The position numbers and the translations under genes are program-made. Positions 19,082-27,745 of a stretch of 64,000 bases of DNA are shown in pieces (position 1 is the first letter of the stretch; each line of letters starts with the position of its first letter). Source of the DNA: Porphyrobacter sp. IPPAS B-1204 (GTDB lineage Bacteria > Pseudomonadota > Alphaproteobacteria > Sphingomonadales > Sphingomonadaceae); NCBI GenBank assembly GCA_003724185.1, contig RHGM01000003.1, forward strand, positions 496,001 to 560,000. The letters are read 5' to 3'. Under the pieces are notes generated by a model. The model did no database searches and had not been told where the DNA came from. It saw nothing but the letters and a program-made list of their open reading frames with translations.

Positions 19082-19242
19082 GCCTTTACGAAACCCTGCG
19101 CCACTTCGCCGACAGCTACGGTTTGGCGGTGATTTTCGCGCTCTATCTGACCTTGTGTCTCTGGCACTTCCGCCCCGGCGCCAAGCCCCATGTGGAAGCA
19201 GCCAAGCACTCGATTTTCAAGGACCAGACCGATGGCGAATAA
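19078..19242 (+). CDS. ccoQ: cbb3-type oxidase small subunit CcoQ
   Basis: 54-residue protein with a GTG start that overlaps the ccoO stop (GTGA). It has one membrane helix ([21 protein letters not shown]) followed by a short polar tail with HSIFKDQ, the usual CcoQ layout. CcoQ stabilises the assembled cbb3 complex. It overlaps the ccoP start by 11 bases. It is short enough to be missed by automatic calling. Confidence 0.9.
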   Translation: MSLYETLRHFADSYGLAVIFALYLTLCLWHFRPGAKPHVEAAKHSIFKDQTDGE

Positions 19243-20167
19243 GCGGATCGATCAACCCACCGGCACCGAAACCGTCGGCCACGAATGGGACGGGATCGAG
19301 GAACTCAACACCCCCCTGCCGCGCTGGTGGCTGTGGACCTTCTACGCGACCATCGCCTTTGCGGCGGTCTATGTGGTGCTCTATCCGGCCTGGCCGCTGA
19401 TCGACAAGGCGACCGCGGGCACGCTCGGCTGGTCGAGCCGCGGCGATCTCGCCAAGGAGATGAGCGCGGCCGACATGGCCCGCCAGAGCGTGTTCCAGAA
19501 GATCGCGGCGACCGATATCGAAAAGCTCCCCGGATCGCCTGAACTGATGCAGGCCGCCATCGCGGGCGGCGCGGCGGCGTTCAAGGTCAATTGCGTCCAG
19601 TGCCACGGCGCGGGCGCAGCCGGGTATCAGGAATTCGGCTACCCCAACCTCAATGATGACGACTGGATCTGGGGCGGCACGCTGACGGATATCGAATACA
19701 CCCTCAATCACGGCATCCGCTGGGAAGCCGCCGATGAGACCCGCGCCAGCTACATGCCCGCATTCGAAGGCGTGCTGGATACGGCGCAAGCCAAGGCGAT
19801 GGCAGGCCATGTGCTTTCGCTGTCAGGCAAGGGCCAGTCGAGCCCCGCCGCAGCGCAGACCTTCGCGGAGAATTGCGCTGCCTGCCACGGGGCAAGCGGC
19901 GAAGGGATGCCCGCGATGGGCGCACCGGCGCTGAACGACGCGATCTGGCTTTACGGCGGCAGCGAGGCGGCCGTTACCAAGCAGATCCTGAAGCCCCGCC
20001 ACGGCGTCATGCCCGCCTGGAAAGGCAGGCTCGATCCGGTGACGATCAAGATGCTCGCGGCCTATGTCCACTCGCGCGGCGGCGGGCAGAAAGCGGCGCC
20101 TGCGCAGCCTGAAACCCAGCCTGCTGACGATGTCGCAGGCACCCAGAAAGCCGAAACCGATGGCTGA
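19232..20167 (+). CDS. ccoP: cbb3-type cytochrome c oxidase subunit III, diheme
   Basis: 311-residue diheme cytochrome c subunit. It has an N-terminal cytoplasmic segment, one helix (WLWTFYATIAFAAVYVVLYP) and two cytochrome c domains with CVQCHG (about residue 122) and CAACHG (about 215). It receives electrons from soluble cytochrome c or the bc1 complex. The C-terminal tail is Ala/Gln/Pro-rich. The ATG at 19232 lies within the end of ccoQ, and the gene overlaps ccoG by eight bases, so translation is coupled along the operon. Confidence 0.96.
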   Translation: MANKRIDQPTGTETVGHEWDGIEELNTPLPRWWLWTFYATIAFAAVYVVLYPAWPLIDKATAGTLGWSSRGDLAKEMSAADMARQSVFQKIAATDIEKLPGSPELMQAAIAGGAAAFKVNCVQCHGAGAAGYQEFGYPNLNDDDWIWGGTLTDIEYTLNHGIRWEAADETRASYMPAFEGVLDTAQAKAMAGHVLSLSGKGQSSPAAAQTFAENCAACHGASGEGMPAMGAPALNDAIWLYGGSEAAVTKQILKPRHGVMPAWKGRLDPVTIKMLAAYVHSRGGGQKAAPAQPETQPADDVAGTQKAETDG

Positions 20168-21704
20168 TCCCAAGGACCTCGAGCGCGCCTCAACCCAGCC
20201 GGGCCAGCCCCGCGACTGGGCAGGTGCGCTCGGGTCCACCGCGCCCGATGCCACCCCTGAACCCGAAACCGGCTTCATGGGCAGCAGCCTTTATGAAAAG
20301 GGCAAGACGGTTCACAACAAGCGGATCGACGGGCCTTTCCGCCGCTTCAAGTGGCTGGTGATGCTGGTGACGCTGGCGATCTACTACGTCACGCCGTGGA
20401 TCCGCTGGGATCGCGGGCCCTATGCCCCCGATCAGGCGGTGCTGATCGATCTCGCCAATCGCCGGTTCTACATGTTCGATATCGAGATCTGGCCGCACGA
20501 ATTCTACTTCGTTGCCGGCATGCTGATCATGGCAGGCATCGGCCTGTTTCTGGTGACCAGCGCCGTGGGCCGGGCATGGTGCGGCTATGCCTGCCCGCAG
20601 ACAGTCTGGACCGACGTGTTCCAGCACGTTGACCGCTTTCTCGATGGCGACCGCAACGCCCGCATCCGGCTCGACAAGGCGCCGTGGACCGCATCCAAGA
20701 TCGCGCGGCGCAGCGCCAAGTGGGCGGTCTATCTCGCCATCGCCTTCTGGACCGGCGGCGCGTGGATCATGTATTTCGCCGATGCGCCCACCCTCACCGT
20801 TGATTTCTGGACGGGCAACGCCGCGCCGGTCGCCTATGCGACCGTCGCGATCCTGACCGGCACGACCTTCTGGCTCGGCGGGTTCATGCGCGAACAGGTG
20901 TGCATCTATATGTGCCCCTGGCCGCGCATCCAGACCGCGATGCTGGACGAGAAATCGCTGATCGTCACCTACAAGGACTGGCGCGGCGAACAGCGCGGCA
21001 GCCTGAAGAAAGCCGCCAAGAACCCTGACCAATATGGCGACTGCATCGATTGCAACATGTGTGTTGCCGTGTGCCCCACCGGGGTCGACATCCGCGAAGG
21101 CCAGCAGATCGGCTGCATCACCTGCGGGCTGTGCATCGATGCCTGCGACAAGGTGATGGCCGAGGTCGGCCGCCCTCGGGGCCTCATCGACTACGCCACG
21201 CTCGACCAGTGCGAGGCCGAGGCGGCCGGCGCTCCCCCCACGCCTGCGTGGAAAGCCCTGTTGCGCCCGCGTCTGTTCATCTATTTCGGCGTCTGGGCCG
21301 CGATTGGCGCGGGGCTGCTGTTTGCACTGGGCACGCGCACCCACACCGATCTCACCGTCGAACACGATCGCAACCCGCCCTTCATGCTGCTGAAGGATGG
21401 CTCGGTGCGCAACGCCTACACTCTGCGGCTGCGCAACATGGAGTCCCGCCCGCGTGACATGGAGGTGGCGCTTGCAGGCCTGCCTGCTGGCGCGGTGATG
21501 TGGACCGATGCCGTAAGCCTTGAAAACGCCGCGCCCACCCAGACCATCGACGTGCCCGCCAACGCCACCAAGGTGCTGCGCACTTACGTGATGCTGCCGC
21601 CGGGCGTGACCGCCAGCGCCTTCGCCTTCCGCCTCACCAGCCTGGATGAACAGGGCGAGCAGGACGTGACTGAAACCACCTTTGCCATGCCGGGGAATGA
21701 ATGA
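20160..21704 (+). CDS. ccoG: Cytochrome c oxidase accessory protein CcoG (FixG)
   Basis: 514-residue membrane polyferredoxin needed for cbb3 assembly; CcoG reduces copper for delivery to CcoN. Four to five helices are present, along with AWCGYACPQTVWTDVF and a double cluster motif CIDCNMCVAVCP (about 294) and CITCGLCIDACD (about 319), enough for two [4Fe-4S] clusters. The C-terminal part after a final helix (YFGVWAAIGAGLLFALGT) is an Ig-like periplasmic domain. It overlaps ccoP upstream and ccoH downstream. Confidence 0.96.
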   Translation: MADPKDLERASTQPGQPRDWAGALGSTAPDATPEPETGFMGSSLYEKGKTVHNKRIDGPFRRFKWLVMLVTLAIYYVTPWIRWDRGPYAPDQAVLIDLANRRFYMFDIEIWPHEFYFVAGMLIMAGIGLFLVTSAVGRAWCGYACPQTVWTDVFQHVDRFLDGDRNARIRLDKAPWTASKIARRSAKWAVYLAIAFWTGGAWIMYFADAPTLTVDFWTGNAAPVAYATVAILTGTTFWLGGFMREQVCIYMCPWPRIQTAMLDEKSLIVTYKDWRGEQRGSLKKAAKNPDQYGDCIDCNMCVAVCPTGVDIREGQQIGCITCGLCIDACDKVMAEVGRPRGLIDYATLDQCEAEAAGAPPTPAWKALLRPRLFIYFGVWAAIGAGLLFALGTRTHTDLTVEHDRNPPFMLLKDGSVRNAYTLRLRNMESRPRDMEVALAGLPAGAVMWTDAVSLENAAPTQTIDVPANATKVLRTYVMLPPGVTASAFAFRLTSLDEQGEQDVTETTFAMPGNE

Positions 21705-22159
21705 TGACGAGCAATGCCAAAACCTTCACCGGCAAGCACATGGCGGCGGTCTTCGTCGGCGGGTTCGGCATCGTGATCGCGGTCAACCTGTTCATGGCCT
21801 ACAACGCGGTGGGCGGGTTTCACGGCACGGTGGTCGACAATTCCTATGTCGCGAGCCAGAAATACAACGGCTGGCTGGCCAAGGCGGAAGCGTCAAAGGC
21901 GCTGGGCTGGCAGGTCGTGCCGCAGCGGCGCGCTGACGGGCGCGTGGTGCTGGAAACGATTGGTCTTCCCGAAGGCGCAGTCATCGAAGTGGAGGCAGAA
22001 CGACCGCTGGGTGACCGCGAGACGATGACCCTGACCTTTGCGCCGCAAGGCCAGGGCAGCTGGCTCTCGACCGAGGCGCTGGCGGCAGGCCGCTGGCAAC
22101 TGCGCATGGCGATCCGTGCGCCCGGCGCAGAATGGGCCGGGGAAAGCGAAATCCGGTGA
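21701..22159 (+). CDS. ccoH: FixH/CcoH family protein
   Basis: 152-residue single-pass membrane protein: an N-terminal helix (MAAVFVGGFGIVIAVNLFMA) with the FixH mark AYNAVGGFHGTVVDNSYVASQKYNGWL, then a periplasmic beta domain. CcoH is required for stable cbb3 oxidase assembly. The start overlaps the ccoG stop, and a second ATG one codon later is equally possible. The stop overlaps the GTG start of ccoI. Confidence 0.93.
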   Translation: MMTSNAKTFTGKHMAAVFVGGFGIVIAVNLFMAYNAVGGFHGTVVDNSYVASQKYNGWLAKAEASKALGWQVVPQRRADGRVVLETIGLPEGAVIEVEAERPLGDRETMTLTFAPQGQGSWLSTEALAAGRWQLRMAIRAPGAEWAGESEIR

Positions 22160-24294
22160 ACGCCCCCGCCCCCATCCTGACTGACGCTGCGACCGTCCCC
22201 GATCTCGCCCTCGCCACCACGCGCTTCACCGTGCCGGGGATGAAGTGCGCCGGTTGCATCGGCAAGATCGAGCGCGAACTGCCCAAGCTTGCCGGTATCG
22301 CTGCGGCGCGGGCCAATTTCTCGGCCAAGCGCGTGGCGATCCGCCATGATCCGGCGCTTGGAGAGGACGCGCTGATCGCGGCGCTGCTGGATCTGGGCTT
22401 TGAAGCGCAGCCGGTCGCCGACAACCCGCTGGGTGATGAGACAAAGGAGCGCAAGCGCCTGAATCGCGCGCTGGGCGTGGCGGGCTTTGGCATGATGAAT
22501 GTCATGCTGCTGTCGGTCAGCGTCTGGTCGGGCGCGGACGGGGCCACGCGGGAACTGTTCCACTGGCTTTCGGCGTTGATCGCGATTCCGGTGATCGCCT
22601 ATTCGGGCCGCCCCTTCTTCGCCAGCGCGTGGATGGCGCTGAGCCACCGCCGCACCAACATGGACGTGCCGATTTCGATCGGCGTGATCCTTGCCACCTG
22701 CATGTCGCTTTATGAAACCATCATCGGCGGCGAACATGCCTTCTTTGACAGCGCGGTGATGCTGCTGTTCTTCCTCCTCGCAGGCCGCGCGCTGGATGCC
22801 GAAATGCGCACCCGCACCCGCGCCGGGATTGGTGCGCTGCTCGGGCGGATGGGCAAGAGCGCTTCGGTGATCGGCCCCGATGGCTCCACCCGCAGGGTCG
22901 CTGCCAAGGACCTCGAACCCGGCATGCTGGTGCTGGTCGCCGCGGGCGAAGCGATGGCTGCCGATGGCACGGTGGTCGAAGGCACCAGCGCCATCGACAA
23001 CGCCTTGTTGACCGGCGAAAGCGCCCCCGAACCCGTCACCCCCGGCGCGGTGGTGCACGCGGGCGCAATCAATCTTTCCGCGCCGATCCGCGTGGCGCTG
23101 ACCCGCGTGGCCGAGGATACCGCCATTGCCGAAATCGCCCGGCTGATGGACGAGGCGGGCCAATCGCGCAGCACCTATGTCCGCATCGCCGACCGCGCCA
23201 GCCGCCTCTATGCGCCGGTGGTGCACAGCCTTGCGCTGCTGGCTTTCGTGGGGTGGATGATTGCGGGCGCTGGCTGGCACCAGTCGCTCACCATCGCGAT
23301 TGCGGTGCTGATCATCACCTGCCCCTGCGCGATGGGCCTCGCCGTTCCCGCCGCACAGGTCGTGGCGAGCGGCGCGCTGCTGCGCCGGGGCCTGCTGGTC
23401 AAGGACGGGAGCGCGCTGGAACGCCTCGCCGAATGCGACATCGCGCTGTTCGACAAGACCGGCACTTTGACATTGGGCGAACCTCGCGCCGACATCAGCG
23501 CGCTGGACGCCAACGCGCGCAGCGTTGCTCTCGGCCTCGCGCAGGCGAGCCGCCATCCCTTGAGCCGGGGCCTTGCCGCCGCGCTGCTGCGCGAAGGGGT
23601 GACGCCTGCCGCGATCACCGACATCGCGGAAGTCAGCGGACAGGGCCTCGCCGGACGCTGGCAGGACCTCACCGTGGCGCTCGAAAAGCCCGAAGGTGCG
23701 GCCGATGCCCTCGCCACGCGGCTGCGCATCGGCGACTGCCTGCAAACCATCACCTTCGCCGATCCCCTGCGCAGCGATGCCGCCGCGACCATCGCCGCCT
23801 TGCAGGCAGGAGGGATCGACGCCAGCATCCTGTCGGGCGACCGCGCCGCGCCAGTGGACGACGTGGCCCGAACGCTCGGCATCTTTGCGCAGGCCGAAGC
23901 CAGCCCGCAGACCAAGTTGGCCGCCCTGGAAAGCCTGAAGGCGCAAGGCCGCCGGCCGCTGATGGTGGGCGACGGGCTGAACGATGGCCCCGCGCTGGCC
24001 GCCGCCCACGCCTCAATCGCGCCGGGCACCGCGTCCGATGCCAGCCAGCAGGCCGCCGACGCGGTGTTCATCGGCGAGGGGCTGATGCCGGTCGCGCTGG
24101 CGATCAAGGTTTCCAAAGCCACCATGCGGATCGTGCGCGAGAATTTCGGCTTTTCCATCGCCTACAACGTTCTAGCCGTGCCGCTTGCCCTGATGGGCCT
24201 CGTCACCCCCCTGATCGCCGCCATCGCCATGTCGGTGAGCTCGCTGGTGGTGGTCGCCAATTCGCTGCGCCTTGCCCGGAGTGCGGGACGATGA
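22156..24294 (+). CDS. ccoI: Copper-translocating P-type ATPase CcoI (FixI)
   Basis: 712-residue P1B-type ATPase that exports copper for cbb3 assembly. An N-terminal heavy-metal domain has GMKCAGCIGKIE (CxxC at about 31-34). The membrane metal site CPC is in LIITCPCAMGLAVPAAQ (about 388), the phosphorylation site is DKTGTLTLGE (about 432), and the hinge is MVGDGLNDGPALAAA (about 604). The HP-type dipeptide and eight helices are as expected. Translation starts at GTG overlapping the ccoH stop (GTGA). Confidence 0.96.
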   Translation: MNAPAPILTDAATVPDLALATTRFTVPGMKCAGCIGKIERELPKLAGIAAARANFSAKRVAIRHDPALGEDALIAALLDLGFEAQPVADNPLGDETKERKRLNRALGVAGFGMMNVMLLSVSVWSGADGATRELFHWLSALIAIPVIAYSGRPFFASAWMALSHRRTNMDVPISIGVILATCMSLYETIIGGEHAFFDSAVMLLFFLLAGRALDAEMRTRTRAGIGALLGRMGKSASVIGPDGSTRRVAAKDLEPGMLVLVAAGEAMAADGTVVEGTSAIDNALLTGESAPEPVTPGAVVHAGAINLSAPIRVALTRVAEDTAIAEIARLMDEAGQSRSTYVRIADRASRLYAPVVHSLALLAFVGWMIAGAGWHQSLTIAIAVLIITCPCAMGLAVPAAQVVASGALLRRGLLVKDGSALERLAECDIALFDKTGTLTLGEPRADISALDANARSVALGLAQASRHPLSRGLAAALLREGVTPAAITDIAEVSGQGLAGRWQDLTVALEKPEGAADALATRLRIGDCLQTITFADPLRSDAAATIAALQAGGIDASILSGDRAAPVDDVARTLGIFAQAEASPQTKLAALESLKAQGRRPLMVGDGLNDGPALAAAHASIAPGTASDASQQAADAVFIGEGLMPVALAIKVSKATMRIVRENFGFSIAYNVLAVPLALMGLVTPLIAAIAMSVSSLVVVANSLRLARSAGR

Positions 24295-24452
24295 CCGGCC
24301 TTGCCTTCCTCATCCCGATTGCGCTGGGCATGGGATTGCTCGGGCTGGCGGCGTTCTTCTGGTCGATGAAGGACGGGCAGTATGACGACATGGACGGCGC
24401 GGCCAACCGCGTTCTGATCGAGGATGACGAGCCGCTGGAGGACGATGCATGA
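24291..24452 (+). CDS. ccoS: cbb3-type oxidase assembly protein CcoS
   Basis: 53-residue protein overlapping the ccoI stop (ATGA). One membrane helix (LIPIALGMGLLGLAAFFWSM) is followed by KDGQYDDMDGAANRVL, the typical CcoS mark, and an acidic tail. It is needed for cofactor insertion into the oxidase. It overlaps the next small gene by four bases. Confidence 0.93.
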   Translation: MTGLAFLIPIALGMGLLGLAAFFWSMKDGQYDDMDGAANRVLIEDDEPLEDDA

Positions 24453-24676
24453 GCGCCGCCCTCCCATTCGCCCTTGCCGCGCTGATCCCGGTGCTGATCG
24501 GCCCGCTGCCCGCCGAGGCCGAGGCGATCACAGCCAAGCTTTGCAATGGCGGCACGATCACCATCCCGGTGGGCAATGACGCGCCGGAGGACAAGGGCAA
24601 TTGCCATCCCAAAGGCTGCCACGCGGGAAGCTGCCGTGAAAAGAACGACCCGAAAGGTCCAAAACGGTCTATTTGA
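24449..24676 (+). CDS. Small exported Cys-containing protein, last gene of the cco operon
   Basis: 75-residue protein of unknown function whose ATG overlaps the ccoS stop (ATGA), so it is very likely translated with the oxidase assembly genes. It has a signal peptide (about 1-26, SAALPFALAALIPVLIGPLP, cleavage after AEA) and a mature part of about 50 residues with Cys in KLCNGG, NCHPKGCHAGSCR. The Cys/His pattern could bind copper or form disulfides. Its stop codon lies inside the FNR-type box of hemN. No family name comes to mind; a role in copper supply to the oxidase is only inference. Confidence 0.75.
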   Translation: MSAALPFALAALIPVLIGPLPAEAEAITAKLCNGGTITIPVGNDAPEDKGNCHPKGCHAGSCREKNDPKGPKRSI

Positions 24677-24686
24677 TCTCGCGCAA
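24673..24686. promoter_or_regulatory. FNR/FixK-type box upstream of hemN
   Basis: TTGATCTCGCGCAA matches TTGAT-N4-ATCAA at 8 of 10 defined bases and lies 35 bases before the hemN start. hemN is a known member of FNR/FnrL regulons in alphaproteobacteria. Confidence 0.7.
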
Positions 24687-24720
24687 AGACGGGTAGTTTC
24701 CGGGGCGCTTTAAACGTCTC

Positions 24721-26031
24721 ATGTGGACCTATCACCCCGAACTCCTCGCCAAGCCGGTGCCGCGCTACACCAGCTACCCTACCGCTGCCGATTTCGGCCC
24801 GCTGGAGGCTGGCGTGATCGAACGCGCCATTGCCGGGGCGGACGGGGACATCTCGCTCTACCTCCACATCCCGTTCTGCGAGAAGATCTGCTATTACTGC
24901 GGGTGCAACACCGCCGCTTCGGGCAAGGCCGCGCGGGTGGAGAGCTATCTTGCGGCGCTGCATCAGGAAATCGCGACGGTCGCCAGCCTTCTGCCGCAAG
25001 GGGCGCGGGTCAGGCGCATCGCCTTTGGCGGCGGAAGCCCCAACGCCATCGAGCCGCGTGAATTCATGGCGCTGGTCGATGCGCTGCACGCCCACTTCCC
25101 GCTTTATGCCACGCAATGGTCGATCGAGCTCGATCCGCGCAGCCTCACGCCGGACTGGGCTCCGGTGCTGGGCGAGGTCGGCATCACCCGCGCCAGCATG
25201 GGGGTGCAGACCTTTGCCCCGCATTGCCAGAAAGCCATCGGCCGCGAACAATCGCTGGGCATGATCTGCCGCAGTGTTGACCTGCTGCGAGGAGCGGGCG
25301 TGACCTCGCTCAATTTCGATCTGATGTACGGCCTGCCGCATCAAAGCGAAGCCGATCTGGAAGACAGCCTCGAATACACCACCAAGCTGGGCGCGGACCG
25401 GGTTGCGGTGTTCGGCTATGCCCATGTGCCGCATCTGGTGCCGCGTCAGGCGATGATCCCTGGCGATGCCCTGCCCGGTGCAGCAGCCCGCTTCATCATG
25501 GCGAGCGAGGCACACGCATATCTGACCGCGCGCGGCTATGAACAGGTCGGCTTCGATCACTTTGCCCTGCCGCATGATCCGATGGCCCGCGCGGTGCGCG
25601 AAGGCACGCTGCGGCGCAATTTTCAGGGCTTCACCGATGATCCTGCCGAAGTGCTGATCGGCATGGGCGCCACCGCCATAAGCGGCTTTCCCGGCCTGAT
25701 CGCCCAGAATGAAAAGCACACCGGTCGCTACCGTGCGCTTTCGGCCCAAGGGCGGCTTTCGGCCAGCCACGGCATTGTGCGGAAACCGCAAGATACTCTG
25801 CGCGGCGGCGTGATCGAGGCGTTGCTGTGCCGTGACGAGGCGACGCTTTCACCCTGTCTGCTGGCAGAGGTGCAAGACCAGCTGACCCCCTTCATCGCCG
25901 CTGGCCTAGCGCAGCTTGATGGCAACCGCCTGACCATCCTGCCCGGCGGCCTGCCCTATGCGCGCGTGATCGCATCACTGTTCGACAGTTACCGCGCCGT
26001 GACCCAGCGGACTTTCAGCTCGGCGATCTGA
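24721..26031 (+). CDS. hemN: Oxygen-independent coproporphyrinogen III oxidase
   Basis: 436-residue radical-SAM enzyme that decarboxylates coproporphyrinogen III to protoporphyrinogen IX without oxygen, supplying heme under low oxygen. The start of the protein has PRYTSYPTA, and the radical-SAM cluster is C53-x3-C57-x2-C60 in HIPFCEKICYYCGCN, with the extra Cys62 of HemN. FGGGSPN, the SIELDPR strand and GVTSLNFDLMYGLPHQ follow. The usual family motif has GGGTPT; GGGSPN is a mild variant. Its length fits HemN rather than HemW. It is placed straight after the cco operon behind an FNR-type box. Confidence 0.95.
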   Translation: MWTYHPELLAKPVPRYTSYPTAADFGPLEAGVIERAIAGADGDISLYLHIPFCEKICYYCGCNTAASGKAARVESYLAALHQEIATVASLLPQGARVRRIAFGGGSPNAIEPREFMALVDALHAHFPLYATQWSIELDPRSLTPDWAPVLGEVGITRASMGVQTFAPHCQKAIGREQSLGMICRSVDLLRGAGVTSLNFDLMYGLPHQSEADLEDSLEYTTKLGADRVAVFGYAHVPHLVPRQAMIPGDALPGAAARFIMASEAHAYLTARGYEQVGFDHFALPHDPMARAVREGTLRRNFQGFTDDPAEVLIGMGATAISGFPGLIAQNEKHTGRYRALSAQGRLSASHGIVRKPQDTLRGGVIEALLCRDEATLSPCLLAEVQDQLTPFIAAGLAQLDGNRLTILPGGLPYARVIASLFDSYRAVTQRTFSSAI

Positions 26032-26154
26032 CAAGCGTTCGACCGCCAGCCCCGCTCCTTGCAAGAATTGCACTTTGCCCCGATAGAATGCCGCAAAACA
26101 ACAAGCGGAGTCTCTATCGGGCGCATAAGTTCAACAAAGGGGGGGGGAATCATC

Positions 26155-27510
26155 ATGGCAGTTACCGATCACGTCGACCTGAATGGCTTCATGGAGGGCG
26201 TGAAGAAGCGCAATCCGCATCAGCCGGAATTCGTCCAGGCGGTCCAGGAAGTGGCCGAGGACATCTTCGAATTCATGGAGGACAAGGAGGAGTACCACTC
26301 CCAGCAGATCCTCCGCCGCATTGCAGAACCTGACCGTGTGGTATCCTTCCGCGTCTGCTGGGAAGATGACGCCGGCAATATCCGCGTGCAGCGCGGCTGG
26401 CGCGTCCAGAACAACAACGCCATCGGCCCCTACAAGGGCGGCATCCGCTTCCACCCGTCCGTCACCGAAAGCGTGCTGAAGTTCCTCGCTTTCGAACAAA
26501 CCTTCAAGAACGCGCTGACCGGCCTGCCGATGGGCGGCGGCAAGGGCGGATCGAACTTCAATCCCAAGGGCAAAAGCGTGCGCGAGATCATGCGCTTCTG
26601 CCAAAGCTTCATGACCGAGCTGTACCGCCACATCGGCGCGGATATCGACGTTCCGGCGGGCGATATCGGCGTCGGCGGGCGCGAGATCGGCTTCATGTTC
26701 GGCCAGTATAAGCGCATCACCAACAACTTCACCGGGGTGCTCACCGGCAAGGGGCTGGAATGGGGCGGAAGCCTGATCCGCACCGAGGCGACGGGTTACG
26801 GCGCGGTCTATTTCCTTGAAAACATGTTCGCCACCAAGGACGAAAACCTTGAGGGCAAGACCGCTGTCATCTCAGGCAGCGGCAATGTCGCCACCCATGC
26901 GGCGGAAAAGATCGTGCAGCTGGGCGGCAAGGTGCTGACCCTGTCCGACAGCGGCGGGTTCATCCACGATCCCGACGGCATTGATCAGGAAAAGATCGAC
27001 TGGGTGAAAAGCCACAAGACCCACCGCCGCGGCCGGATCGAGGAATATGTCGAGGCCTTCCCGAAGGCGACCTTCCACTCAGGGAAAACCCCGTGGGGTG
27101 TGCCCTGTGATATGGCCCTGCCCTGCGCCACGCAGAACGAACTGCTGGGTGAGGACGCCAAAACGCTGATCGCCAACGGATGCCGCGCAGTATCGGAGGG
27201 CGCGAACATGCCGACCGATCTCGACGGGGTGCACGCCTTCAAGCACGCCAAACTGCTCTATGCCCCGGGCAAGGCATCGAACGCGGGCGGGGTGGCAGTG
27301 TCGGGTCTGGAGATGAGCCAGAACTCCGAACGCCGGTCATGGAAGGAAGACGAGCTTCAGCAAATGTTGAAGGACATCATGGCCGGCATCCACAATTCCT
27401 GCATCCGTTACGGCGATCAGGGCGGCGGCTATATCGACTATGTGAAGGGCGCGAACATCGCGGGCTTCAAGAAGGTCGCCGACGCGATGCTGGCCTTCGG
27501 GGTGGTGTAA
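26155..27510 (+). CDS. gdhA: NADP-specific glutamate dehydrogenase
   Basis: 451-residue hexameric-type glutamate dehydrogenase that interconverts 2-oxoglutarate plus ammonium and glutamate. Catalytic marks: NNAIGPYKGGIRFHPSV, PMGGGKGGSNFNPKGKS with the active-site Lys, and DVPAGDIGVGGREIG. The Rossmann part has AVISGSGNVATHAAEKI. Length and the N-terminal segment point to the small NADP-linked GdhA class. The start is ATG 26155; upstream is an unusual G9 run (26139-26147) that serves as, or displaces, the Shine-Dalgarno. A strong bidirectional terminator follows the gene. Confidence 0.95.
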   Translation: MAVTDHVDLNGFMEGVKKRNPHQPEFVQAVQEVAEDIFEFMEDKEEYHSQQILRRIAEPDRVVSFRVCWEDDAGNIRVQRGWRVQNNNAIGPYKGGIRFHPSVTESVLKFLAFEQTFKNALTGLPMGGGKGGSNFNPKGKSVREIMRFCQSFMTELYRHIGADIDVPAGDIGVGGREIGFMFGQYKRITNNFTGVLTGKGLEWGGSLIRTEATGYGAVYFLENMFATKDENLEGKTAVISGSGNVATHAAEKIVQLGGKVLTLSDSGGFIHDPDGIDQEKIDWVKSHKTHRRGRIEEYVEAFPKATFHSGKTPWGVPCDMALPCATQNELLGEDAKTLIANGCRAVSEGANMPTDLDGVHAFKHAKLLYAPGKASNAGGVAVSGLEMSQNSERRSWKEDELQQMLKDIMAGIHNSCIRYGDQGGGYIDYVKGANIAGFKKVADAMLAFGVV

Positions 27511-27533
27511 ACCCTGCCGATTGTTGCAAAAAA

Positions 27534-27565
27534 GGCCCCCGTCCTTCGCTGGCGGGGGCCTTTTT
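27534..27565 (+). terminator. Rho-independent terminator, probably bidirectional
   Basis: GGCCCCCG (27534-27541) pairs with CGGGGGCC (27553-27560) and is followed by five T and preceded by a run of A, so it can work on both strands. It ends gdhA. Confidence 0.9.
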
Positions 27566-27745
27566 GCGTCCGGCACACGCCTTGACGAGGCCGCTTTGCC
27601 ATCGGTCGCCGCATGTCAGGCACATTCCGGCGATATACCGTGTCTGAGGTGTCATATTCTTGCAATGCACCGAAAGATTTGCGAATTCGGGCCAGCCCGG
27701 TTTGGTCCTTAAGCCCGGGGCCGCACCAAAGGACACAGATTGACG

